Shown here: piece by piece, positions 22,312-32,986 of the stretch
How positions within the stretch are numbered: position 1 is the stretch's first letter
Layout: every line of letters starts with the position of its first letter
Source: Fistulifera solaris
Lineage: Eukaryota; Bacillariophyta; Bacillariophyceae; Naviculales; Stauroneidaceae
Assembly (NCBI GenBank): GCA_030295235.1
Contig: AP026173.1
Coordinates: 434,001-498,000 of the forward strand
Reading direction: 5' to 3'
DNA length: 64,000 nucleotides
Made by a program: the position numbers and the translations under genes
Notes under the pieces: generated by a model
Databases searched by the model: none
Seen by the model: the letters and a program-made list of their open reading frames with translations, nothing else
What the model was told of the DNA's origin: nothing

Positions 22312-23111
22312 CAGGCTTGTGTAAACAACGCTCGACGATGACCAGCAGCGATTTCATGCAGCATCTTTTCATCGGCTTTCGAAATATTAACGATGCGCCC
22401 TAGCATTAAATAGCTGAGACTTTAAAAACAGCTAATGTTATTACAATTCTTATTTAGAATTATTATCACATTTTTTATTAAAATGTTTCGGTAACAGACA
22501 CATTCTTATATCACAGCCTATAAGAGCCCACTAAATGGTACTACCCATTACGTTTGATTCTGTCGTAATTTGTAATTAGCATGTCAAAACTTCTTCTTGT
22601 GATCTCTGCGAGTCTACTTCTTCTTGTCACTCTTGTCATCTTTACCTTTTGCCAGCCTCTTCGAGTTAGCTAATAGGAAGAGAACGAGCCTGGTGCTCGG
22701 TGCTCGAACGACACGTACTGCCGACATGGTAGTACAAGGTGTTTCACCAAATCTTTCGAAGGGAACGTTCAATACCGCAAGGAAACCGCTCCGAGCTTCA
22801 TTAACTAATTTGACGTATACACGCCAGACGGTGTCCGTACATTTTTTAAGATCAGAAAAATCCGATGGACGTCGAGCAGAGAAGCCTCGATCGACGGCAA
22901 CATTTTGCAGTCGAAGAAAAGACGCGTTGTCATCATTGTTGCATACCTTGTCAAGGCAACGAAAGAAAACGCCGCTCTTTTCGAGAAAAATAAATTTTCT
23001 TTTGCAGGACCCTTTATCAGCAATATACAGGCCTGCTAGCACGAGAGGAGTCGCGCAATCTCAGTGAAAGTTCATTGTTTCGTGCAAGGTATTAATTCTC
23101 TACTCGAGAAA
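22312..23111. other. Upstream region of METH with long open frames on both strands
   Basis: About 800 bases. Frames of 140-147 codons are open on both strands over 22614-23067, but neither shows a domain or a good start context. The most likely reading is promoter plus 5' leader of METH. The right part (22600-23060) is less AT-rich than 22400-22560. Confidence 0.4.
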
Positions 23112-26100
23112 ATGTCGGCATTGCCGAAGAAAATACCGCGAAAGCTGTTTAGCTACGACGACGTCGAACCTACGCCTGCGACAGAGCCCCCGCGACCGAC
23201 GTCCGAAGCCGCTCAGAATTATATTCCCAACTCGTATCAAAATTCCAAGTTGTCGCATGCCAGCATCCAAGCCATCCGAGACAAAAGCACTCTCTCGCCG
23301 GAATTGCGAAGCCAGATCGACTATCAGCAGAGTGACGGATTGTATCCGGCTTCGTTCCCTCACTATGTTCGAGGCCGTGACAGTTTGCGCAAACACATCA
23401 CTCAACTCTTCACCAGCCGAATCGCCATCTATGACGGTGCGATGGGGACGATGATTCAAAATTATGCCAAGAAGAACAAGCTGGAAGAGGACGAGTACCG
23501 CGGAGACCGCTTCAAGGATTGGAAGTGCAACGTGAAAGGCAACAATGATATGTTGAGCATCACTCAGCCGCACATCATTCAGGGAATCTACCGCCAGTAC
23601 CTCGAAGAGGGAGGATCTGACTTGATTGGCACCAACACGTTTTCGTCAACGACCATCGCCATGGCCGACTACGAGATGGAGGCGTACGCGTACGAACTGA
23701 ACTACTGGGGTGCCCGCTTGGCCCGCGAGGTTTGTGACGAAGTAACGGCCAGAGACCCCACCAAGCCGCGTTTCGTTGTGGGTGCGATTGGTCCAACGAA
23801 CCGCACCGGTTCGATTTCTCCTTCTGTGGAAGACCCGTCCGCCCGGAACGTGACATTCGACGAGTTGGTGGAGACGTATTTCGAGCAGGTGGTTGGATTG
23901 ATGGATGGTGGTGCCGATATATTGATGGTAGAGACCATCTTCGACACGTTGAATGCCAAGGCGGCTTTGTATGCGATTGGGGAGTATTTGGAGTTTAGCG
24001 GCTTGGATATTCCTGTGTTTGTGTCTGGTACTCTCGTTGATCAGTCGGGCCGCACGCTTTCGGGTCAGACCGGCGAGGCGTTCTACGCCTCGATCCGCCA
24101 CGCGAAGCCGATGTGCGTCGGATTGAACTGCGCCCTTGGTGCCCAACACATGACCCCGTTTGTGGAACGATTGGCCGGTTGCGTCGAGTGCTTTATGCAT
24201 GTTTGTAAGTATATGGAACTGGAAATAATGCAGGTGTATACGCTGCCCTGCTTTGCTTACCCTTTTGACACCTTGTCGTTTCAGACTCGAACGCCGGTCT
24301 CCCGAATGCAATGGGCGGGTACGACGACTCTCCGGAAACGATGGCGGAACAGAATCGGTTGTTTTTTGAGAACGGTTGGCTCAATATGGTGGGCGGTTGT
24401 TGTGGGTCTACTCCCCCTCATATCAAGGCTATTCGTGAGGTCTCGGAGGGCTACAAGCCGCGAAAGCTTCCGGATGTCGGCCGTCCCAAAATGTGGCTAT
24501 CGGGCCTTGAGGATATGAAGGTAGAGGACGTGCACAACCACCTCGGTCTTCCGTTCTTGAATGTTGGCGAGCGCTGCAACATTGCGGGCTCGATCAAGTT
24601 CAAGAAGTTGATGATGGCGGGAGACTACGGTGCAGCGATGGACATTGCCAAGCAGCAGGTCGAGGACGGAGCGCACGTGATTGACATTAACGTTGACGAC
24701 GGCATGCTTGATGGTCTGGCAGCTATGCAAAAGTTTGTCAAGATAGCTGTGACAGAGCCGGAGGTAGCGAAAGTACCGTTCATGTTGGATGCCTCGAAGT
24801 TCGAGATTGTGTTGGCCGGCTTGAAGTGGTGCCAGGGCAAGCCCATCGTGAACTCTATTTCGCTGAAGGTCGGCGAAGAGATGTTTATTGAGCACGCGAC
24901 GCTGCTGAAGAAACACGGTGCGGCTGTTGTTGTGATGGCGTTCGACGAGGAAGGTCAGGCAGCGACAGAATCGGAGAAGGTCCGCATTTGCAAGCGTTCT
25001 TACGATATCTTGGTGAACAAGGTTAAGTTCCCACCTGAGGACATCATCTTCGATCCGAATGTGTTGACGATCGGTACGGGCATGGAAGAGCACGCGAACT
25101 ACGGTGTGGACTTCATTAATGCCTGCAAGACAATTAAGGAAGAGTGTCCGTACGTTAAGATTAGCGGTGGTATCTCGAATCTGTCGTTCGGCTTCCGTGG
25201 TGTGACGAAGATTCGCGAGTCGATTCATGCCGTGTTTCTGCACCACGCCATTTTGGAGTCCGGTATGGATGTCGGTATCGTCAACGCAAAAGAAATGCTT
25301 GCTATTGACGAGCTGGAACCTGATATGCTTGATTTATGCGAGAATCTAGTTTTCAATAAGACTGAGACCGCTACAGATGACATGTTGGAACGTACCGCTT
25401 TCGAACGAGCCGTTATTGATGCCCATAAGAAAGGATTGCCTCCTCCCCGAAAGCCTCGTGGCAAGATTGTGAACAAACCTAGAATGATGTTCAACTATGA
25501 CAATGTGGAACCTTCGCCTGCGACAGAGCCCCCGCGACCGACGTCCGACGCCGCTCAGAACTATATTCCCAACTCGTATCAAAATTCCAAGTTGTCGCAT
25601 GCCAGCATCCAAGCCATTCGAGACAAAAGCACGCTCTCGCCGGAATTGCGAAGCCAGATCGACTATCAGCAGAGTGACGGATTGTATCCGGCTTCGTTCC
25701 CTCACTATGTGAGAGGTCGCGATAGTTTGCGCAAACACATCACTCAACTCTTCACCAGCCGAATCGCCATCTATGACGGTGCGATGGGAACGATGATCCA
25801 AAATTATGCCAAGAAGAACAAGCTGGAAGAGGACGAGTACCGCGGAGACCGCTTCAAGGATTGGAAGTGCAACGTGAAAGGCAACAATGATATGTTGAGC
25901 ATCACTCAGCCGCACATCATTCAGGGAATCTACCGCCAGTACCTCGAAGAGGGAGGATCTGACTTGATTGGCACCAACACGTTCTCGTCAACGACCATCG
26001 CCATGGCCGACTACGAGATGGAGGCGTACGCGTACGAACTGAACTACTGGGGTGCCCGCTTGGCCCGCGAGGTTTGTGACGAAGTGACGGCCAGAGACCC

Positions 26101-29100
26101 CACCAAGCCGCGTTTCGTTGTGGGTGCGATTGGTCCAACGAACCGCACCGGTTCGATTTCTCCTTCTGTGGAAGACCCGTCCGCCCGGAACGTTACATTC
26201 GACGAGTTGGTGGAGACGTATTTCGAGCAGGTGGTTGGATTGATGGATGGTGGTGCCGATATATTGATGGTAGAGACCATCTTCGACACGTTGAATGCCA
26301 AGGCGGCTTTGTATGCGATTGGGGAGTATTTGGAGTTTAGCGGCTTGGATATTCCTGTGTTTGTGTCTGGTACTCTCGTTGATCAGTCGGGCCGCACGCT
26401 TTCGGGTCAGACCGGCGAGGCGTTCTACGCCTCGATCCGCCACGCGAAGCCTATGTGCGTGGGCTTGAACTGCGCCCTTGGTGCCCAACACATGACCCCG
26501 TTTGTGGAACGATTGGCTGGTTGCGTCGAGTGCTTTATGCATGTTTGTAAGTATATGGAACTGGAAATAATGCAGGTGTATACGCTGCCCTGCTTTGCTT
26601 ACCCTTTTTGACACCTTGTCGTTTCAGACTCGAACGCCGGTCTCCCGAATGCAATGGGCGGGTACGACGACTCTCCGGAAACGATGGCGGAACAGAATCG
26701 GTTGTTTTTTGAGAACGGTTGGCTCAATATGGTGGGCGGTTGTTGTGGGTCTACTCCCCCTCATATCAAGGCTATTCGTGAGGTCTCGGAGGGCTACAAG
26801 CCGCGAAAGCTTCCGGATGTCGGCCGTCCCAAAATGTGGCTATCGGGCCTTGAGGATATGAAGGTAGAGGACGTGCACAACCACCTCGGTCTTCCGTTCT
26901 TGAATGTTGGCGAGCGCTGCAACATTGCGGGCTCGATCAAGTTCAAGAAGTTGATGATGGCGGGAGACTACGGTGCAGCGATGGACATTGCCAAGCAGCA
27001 GGTCGAGGACGGAGCGCACGTGATTGACATTAACGTTGACGACGGCATGCTTGATGGTCTGGCAGCTATGCAAAAGTTTGTCAAGATAGCTGTGACAGAG
27101 CCGGAGGTAGCGAAAGTACCGTTCATGTTGGATGCCTCGAAGTTCGAGATTGTGTTGGCCGGCTTGAAGTGGTGCCAGGGCAAGCCCATCGTGAACTCTA
27201 TTTCGCTGAAGGTCGGCGAAGAGATGTTTATTGAGCACGCGACGCTGCTGAAGAAACACGGTGCGGCTGTTGTTGTGATGGCGTTCGACGAGGAAGGTCA
27301 GGCAGCGACAGAATCGGAGAAGGTCCGCATTTGCAAGCGTTCTTACGATATCTTGGTGAACAAGGTTAAGTTCCCACCTGAGGACATCATCTTCGATCCG
27401 AATGTGTTGACGATCGGTACGGGCATGGAAGAGCACGCGAACTACGGTGTGGACTTCATTAATGCCTGCAAAACAATTAAGGAAGAGTGTCCATACGTCA
27501 AGATTAGCGGTGGTATCTCGAATCTGTCATTCGGCTTCCGTGGTGTGACGAAGATTCGCGAGTCGATTCATGCCGTGTTTCTGCACCACGCCATTTTGGA
27601 GTCCGGTATGGATGTCGGTATCGTCAACGCGAAGGAGATGCTAATGATCGAAGAAGTCGAGCCCGAACTCTTGACGGCTTCTGAGAATTTAGTTTTCAAT
27701 AAGTCCGAGGATGCAACCGAAGTTATGCTCGAGCTTACTCGAAAAGAAAAGGAAAGACTTGAAGCTTACAAAGCCGGAGGGGGTGTTGCAATGAAAAATG
27801 AAGCATCATGGCGTGATCAAGATGCTGTGAAGAGGCTCGAGCACGCCCTTATTAATGGAATTTCCGAGTTCGTCGATCAGGATGTTGAAGAAGCTCGTCA
27901 GAAGTGCGCTAAACCCCTTGATGTCATTGAAGGACCGCTCATGGACGGAATGAATGTTGTCGGTGACCTCTTTGGAGCCGGGAAAATGTTTTTACCACAA
28001 GTTATTAAGTCAGCTCGTGTTATGAAGAAGGCCGTGGCATACCTGTTACCGTTTATGGATGAAGAAAAAGGCAAAACCTGATTGCCCAGGGACTCAATCC
28101 TGATGACTTCGACCAGAACGATGATTCAAATTACGCCGGAAAAGTGCTGATGGCAACGGTGAAAGGCGATGTCCATGATATCGGCAAGAATATTGTCGCA
28201 GTTGTTCTCGGCTGTAATAATTTCAAAGTTTACGATATTGGCGTGATGTGTTCATGTGAAATGATTCTTGAAAAGGCAAAGGAATACAACGTGGATGTGA
28301 TTGGATTGTCAGGCTTGATTACTCCTTCCTTGGACGAAATGGTCGTTGTAGCTAAAGAGCTTTCCAAGGGCGGTTTCAAGCAACCTCTGCTGATTGGTGG
28401 TGCCACGACATCTAAAATGCACACTGCTGTAAAGATTGCTCCTAATTATTCCTCCGCAGAACATCCAGTGATCCATGTGCTGGATGCCTCTCGCTCTGTA
28501 ACGGTGGTGTCGTCACTTCTTGGTAACGCCAAAGAAGACTACGTGGCTGACATACACGAAGAGTACGAGGAAATGCGCGAAGATTACTATGCTGGTCTTG
28601 AGGACAGATATTTCTTAACTTTTGAGCAAGCAAAGCAACAGAAATTCAAAATCGATTTCGAGAAATCACCCCTGCTCCACAACCTAAGCAAATCGGTACA
28701 ACGTTGATAGACAAAGTGAAGCTATCAGACGTCGTTCCGTACATCGATTGGGTAAGCAGAACCGAACGATCGATTTAGGGCTTGTTTGTTCATCGCATCG
28801 TATCTCACTGTTTTACGCTATATTCAACAACAGAATCCTTTCTTCCAAACTTGGGAATTGCGTGGACGATATCCAAACCGTGGATATCCAAAGATTTTTA
28901 ACGATGAAGCTGTAGGCAAAGAAGCAAAGAAGCTTTTTGACGATGCTCAATCAATGATGAAGGAAATCATCGCAGATGGAAGCATGTGGTTGACTGGTGT
29001 TGTTGGGCTCTTCCCTGCAAATCGCTCGGACGATGGTGAAGATGTCGAAGTTTACGAAAATGAAGCAGACAGAGAGGCAGGAACACCCAAAGCGAAATTC

Positions 29101-29700
29101 TGCATGTTGCGGCAGCAAGCTGAGAAAGAATCGGACGACCCGTTCTTTTCTCAAGCTGACTTTGTAGCTCCAAGAGGAATGAAAGATCACCTGGGAATGT
29201 TTGCCGTTTCCTGTCTAGGCTGCGACGCTCTCGTTGACAAGTATGAAAAGATCAACGACGATTATTCCAAGATCATGGCCCAGGCCCTGGCTGACCGCTT
29301 TGTAGAAGCCTTTGCTGAGTATCTTCACCGAGAGATCCGTGTCAACATGTGGGGCTACGCACCGGACGAAAAGTTGAATGAGGCCGATTTGTTGAAGATC
29401 AAGTACGATGGAATTCGTCCGGCCCCTGGATATCCCTCCCAGCCGGATCACACAGAGAAAACCACTATGTGGGAGCTTATCAAAGCTAAGGAACTTGCAG
29501 GGATCGAGCTTTCCGAATCTTTGAGCATGATGCCGGCTAGTTCGGTTTCAGCTCTGGTATTCGCTCATCCCCAAGCGGAATACTTTGCCGTCGGCCAGGT
29601 GGGCAAAGACCAAGTCGTAAGTTACGCGGAACGCAAGAACATGAAGCTGGAAGTCTGTGAGCGATGGCTGTCTCCCATCTTGAACTATGAGCGAGACTGA
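23112..29700 (+). CDS. METH: Cobalamin-dependent methionine synthase with duplicated homocysteine/folate half
   Basis: Four exons: 23112-24204, 24285-26546, 26628-28751, 28834-29700 (introns 80, 81 and 82 nt), about 2115 aa against a usual 1230-1260. Domains: Hcy-binding 1 (about 100-405, zinc ligands in GLNCALG and GGCCGS), folate-binding 1 (455-680, [11 protein letters not shown]), a linker, then Hcy-binding 2 (855-1160) and folate-binding 2 (1210-1435), cap (1510-1600), B12 domain with GDVHDIGKN (about 1630) and AdoMet reactivation domain (1827-2115; [12 protein letters not shown]). The enzyme moves methyl from 5-methyl-THF to homocysteine via B12. The first unit lacks its own cap, B12 and reactivation domains. 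Exon 2 runs unbroken through the junction, so both units lie in one reading frame. Two single-base breaks (near 28079 in CC, near 28672 in CCCC) need one C each. The start is the first ATG in frame. Confidence 0.85.
23170..25290 (+). repeat. METH internal duplication, unit 1
   Basis: This 2.1-kb block matches 25512-27633 with only scattered substitutions, including the intron at 24205-24284 (offset 2342 before and 2343 after, because the second intron has one more T). Similarity falls sharply on both sides: the linker at 25290-25510 is only about half identical in protein to the unit 2 equivalent. Confidence 0.9.
25512..27633 (+). repeat. METH internal duplication, unit 2
   Basis: Second copy of the Hcy- plus folate-binding half, joined downstream to the cap, B12 and reactivation domains. 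The intron equivalent is 26547-26627. Near identity of the core with diverged edges is the pattern left by gene conversion between old duplicates rather than by a very recent copying event. Confidence 0.9.
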
Positions 29701-29809
29701 GGATGAAACAATCAAAAATAATTAAATAAAAAAAAGAAAATAGCTATAATATCCTATATGTGTCGTAGGTCTCGCCCCGTCATTCAGTTGGAATGGACTG
29801 CCCGTCGAA

Positions 29810-30110
29810 TCAAGGACATATCGGCTCACCACATTCGTATCCACGTCCGTAAAAGAATCGCACCCATCGTGTGCATCGAATCACTCCTTGTGGACCACAT
29901 GGATCGTCCGGATCGTACATACTGAATTTGTTGAAAAGAAACCCTTCCTCGCAAATGTCTTCTTTTTCACAAACGCGGGTCGCCGAGACGACCGTCATGC
30001 AGAATAGCAAGAATACGAAATGCTTGAGCACTGCAAAAAATGAGACAGGAGCCCGACACGTGAGAGACCCTTTGCGGAAAATACAGATCATCCTTTCCGT
30101 CAGACTTACT
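29810..30110 (-). CDS. Small secreted Cys-rich peptide with intron-split start codon
   Basis: Exon 2 (30030-29810) opens with TG directly after a TTTTTTGCAG acceptor. An upstream GTAAGT donor lies at 30109-30104, and the base before it is A (30110). Splicing out 30031-30109 (79 nt) therefore builds ATG across the junction and gives a 73-aa product. It has a signal peptide (MLKHFVFLLFCMTVVSATR) and a mature part with six Cys in VCEKEDIC, DDPCGPQGVIRC and YECGEPIC, fit for three disulfides. No family recognised. A second ATG 11 codons downstream (MTVVSA) would leave a poor signal peptide, supporting the spliced start. Convergent with METH, 109 bases away. Confidence 0.55.
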
Positions 30111-30847
30111 GTTCCTTTTGTGATAGATCAAAAATGAATTCAAAATGCGAGGTTTCTGATTGCTTTGAAGCGATTATACGAAGACAACAATGAGCGTATC
30201 TTCGTTTGGCGTTAACGCCAGTCGATTCTTTGGGTCACTTTTGTGTTGCATGTCGCATGTGGATTATTTGCTGCGCGCTGCGCCATTCCAAAAACTGCAC
30301 AGAGAAAATTTGCAACGGAAAGTCTTTTACATAAAAAGGCTATACTATGAATGCCGGTGACACACCATTACACAATACGCAGTATAATGCGATATCGCAA
30401 GGATGCACAAGATCGTTGAAGCTGTAGAGCTGCTTTGCACCAAGCTAACGTTTAAGCGACGATCTCTACAGTAGCCTACTTGTACCAGGTAAAGGGAGCC
30501 TTATTTCTTATTTCTCGATGCTACCAGGTATATTTCTTTGTCAACAGCCTACGCTTTGCTTTTGAACATCGGTGGTAAAGCATTAAGTACAAGAGAACAA
30601 AGAAAGATTAAGAAACTTATCGCGTATCACTAAATAGCATTCATGAGATGTATCCTCCGTTCATCATGTATCTTAAAGACTTGAGAGTGAAGTGAAGTTT
30701 TCGACCTTTCAATTTTTTCACGCTCACGTTTACGCGATCTTCTCGATAACTAACGATGCGCTGCTTCGATTCCGAGTCGTAGACAGAAGCTGAAAAGCAC
30801 TTTAAAAGCAGGATGTAACCAATGCAAGCAATAAACGCCTTCCCCCC
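30111..30847. other. Gene-free stretch with two TACCAGGTA motifs
   Basis: About 740 bases without a supported gene. TACCAGGTA is present at 30483-30491 and 30522-30530, 39 bases apart. The left end holds the first exon or leader of the Cys-rich peptide gene. Confidence 0.45.
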
Positions 30848-31262
30848 TCAAGCCAATTCAACGGTACTAACTCGATCAAAAATCGGACCGTCTTTATCTT
30901 CGTTTTCACTCGCCACACGGTTCGCGAGTGCGTACAATTGCCGGGCGCGGAACAACCACCGGACCGCCACAAAGGACGCGAAAAAGGGATAGAGGAGCAA
31001 GGGCGGTGTGCCGCAGGTACATCCATCCGCGCACTGGGGAAAAAAAGACGGCAAAGATGGTCAAGACGAGGATGAATTTAACGGTTCCAATGACGGTGAA
31101 AAATTGCGCTGCCAATTGCGGGGCACCATCCAGTCGCGACTTGAGACAACAAATGTAGAGAGATGTCGCGATAGCGGTAAAAGCAAAGGATGCGATGCAC
31201 GCAAAGTTGTAATTGTCGACTTGCATCGACCAATCGGCCGAACAACTCAACGATTGGCTCAT
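30848..31262 (-). CDS. Small multi-span membrane protein
   Basis: A 137-aa product from MSQSLSCSADW. Hydrophobic segments are FACIASFAFTAIATSLYICC, FFTVIGTVKFILVLTIFAVFF and LLLYPFFASFVAVRWLF, i.e. three or four membrane spans, with a Cys-rich loop PQCADGCTCG and a charged tail. One extra T in a TTTTTTT run near 31047 breaks the frame before PQCADG. An acceptor-like TTTTTTATTTACAG lies just upstream (ends near 31282), so the true start may be in an earlier exon. No family recognised. It is divergent from another four-span gene at 31753. Confidence 0.5.
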
Positions 31263-31752
31263 TCGGATGAGATCGAGCGTTCTGTAAATAAAAAACAAAG
31301 ACGACCTGATCGCTTATCAGCCGTTCTGTGCGTTTTATCCTGGTGAAAAAAGAAGTTGAGTCAATATTTTATGATAAGAGCACCACTTTTCAAATGTAAG
31401 GTATGCAGACGCGCACAACTTTTTGCTTTCGGTTTCGTGTTTCTTTCTTTTGCGTGAGAAAATCAATCTGGCCTGCAGGCGCGACGACGTTTTTTATAGT
31501 CAGGTTTGTGACGCCACAACCTCATACCGGTACACCGCCGTAGTCACAGTCACACCAACACACGACCGACCCTCTTCTTCCCAATTCCCAAGATGAAGAC
31601 ACTTTTGAATTTTGCAAGGATTCTTTTTAACCTTACATTATTTTATTGAATCACGACTTCTTATAACCAACAAACGACGCTAGCTTCCGATTACTCTGCG
31701 GCCCCGTTTTTGAGACGATATAAATCTGAGCACAAAGGACGTTGCTGTATTC
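31263..31752. other. Divergent promoter region of two membrane-protein genes
   Basis: About 490 bases between divergent genes; likely includes the first exon of the left gene. Nothing else recognised. Confidence 0.4.
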
Positions 31753-32652
31753 ATGAGCCAAGCCGCTTCGCTACCCCACAACTCGGTTCCAGCTGAACGA
31801 GTGGATGACTGGTGAGTCGTCCAAAAGGATTCTGATGGTCCATCGACTGTTCTGTAGCTCTCACAAAGCATTATGATACAGCTACTGCTGTCCCTATGGA
31901 AGCTCACATGCACTTCCGGGGATTCTTTCCGGATTCGCTCTCTTTTTTACCCTCGCCGTTTCCGGAGGCTGTACGTTTCTTCGTGTTTCCGACGCCGTAC
32001 CCATTGACGAATTATTCAACAACAACCCCGCCGGTACGGTTGGGGCCGGGATTTGGTTCTTTGAGGATGTGAATGCCGTTGGTACGGACGCCACATCGTG
32101 CATCGAATACCCCGAATTCTTTCCGACCGACACGGCGTTTCAATTTACGCGATTTTTTTCGACACTGTCGTCGTTCGGAGGAACGGCCCTGTTTGTCATG
32201 TTGATGATTGCGGCCTGTCGCGATTTTTCGAAGTCAAAGTATTTGATGGTGGTGGCCGCCGGATTCTTTGCCGTGTCGTTGGTCTGCATGCTACAGCTGG
32301 TAAGTCGGATGTAAGCGTTACAAAAAGAGTCTTTCTTCGAAGCCTCATAGATCCGATGTTTTTCCTTGGTAAAAGATACTACTGGCGTCCGACCTTTGTA
32401 AAGAAGCATCGGCATGTGAAATGGGTGGGAACGCGAAATTGATCATCATTACATCGTTATTATGGATGCTCGCCGGGGGTCATGACGGCAAAAATGAAAC
32501 GAAAACCAATGCCGAATCGAACCAACGCAACAATGGAACTTCCTCCTCATATTTATCCTCCCGATGATCGAAGTACGGCATTGACCGAAGCAGATCCCGA
32601 CGAGGAGATTGTTGTACCCAATTCGCAACACAGCACACATAATTTAACTTGA
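31753..32652 (+). CDS. Four-span membrane protein of unknown function
   Basis: Three exons, 31753-31811, 31882-32299 and 32376-32652 (introns 70 and 76 nt, the first in phase 2), about 250 aa. Spans: GILSGFALFFTLAVSGGC, GGTALFVMLMIAAC, YLMVVAAGFFAVSLVCMLQL and LIIITSLLWMLAG. The large loop between spans 1 and 2 has the Cys and acidic residues expected of an outside-facing loop, a layout like MARVEL or tetraspan proteins. The cytosolic tail holds PPHIYPPDD and ends NSQHSTHNLT. An extra G in a GGGGG run near 32470 breaks the frame before the tail. Function unknown. Confidence 0.6.
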
Positions 32653-32986
32653 TGGTTGAATCTCGATCTCATTACAAATCTTTTCATAGATGAAAGAAAG
32701 GTAACATTGGCTGTTATTTTATTCTCCCAAAGAGTTCCAGCTAGATGGAGGAGCTATTATGTTGTTAGTTGTTATGGTGTTGTGACATGCACCGGTACTA
32801 ACGGACGCCTCACACACCCGTTTCAGTTTTCAGCCGTCCGTTTGCCGTTTCGCCGATTGAATTTGAATATAGGAAAGACACGAAAGTTATTGATCCGAGG
32901 AGAAAAAATATCAAGGAAGGCAATAAACGGTTAACCTATACAATACAATCAACGCGATTCTTCAGATATATACTTTGTAGTGAAAT
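32653..32986. other. Intergenic region before OLA1
   Basis: About 330 bases, no gene. Probably promoter and leader of the OLA1 gene. Confidence 0.45.

Noticed and set aside
23112-26611. Two separate methionine synthase genes in tandem
   Set aside because: The first unit has no B12 or reactivation domain, no stop and no promoter before the second unit; one exon covers the junction.
31008-31346. 112-codon plus-strand frame opposite the small membrane protein
   Set aside because: It is the reverse strand of a frame with clear membrane spans and shows low-complexity charged content only.
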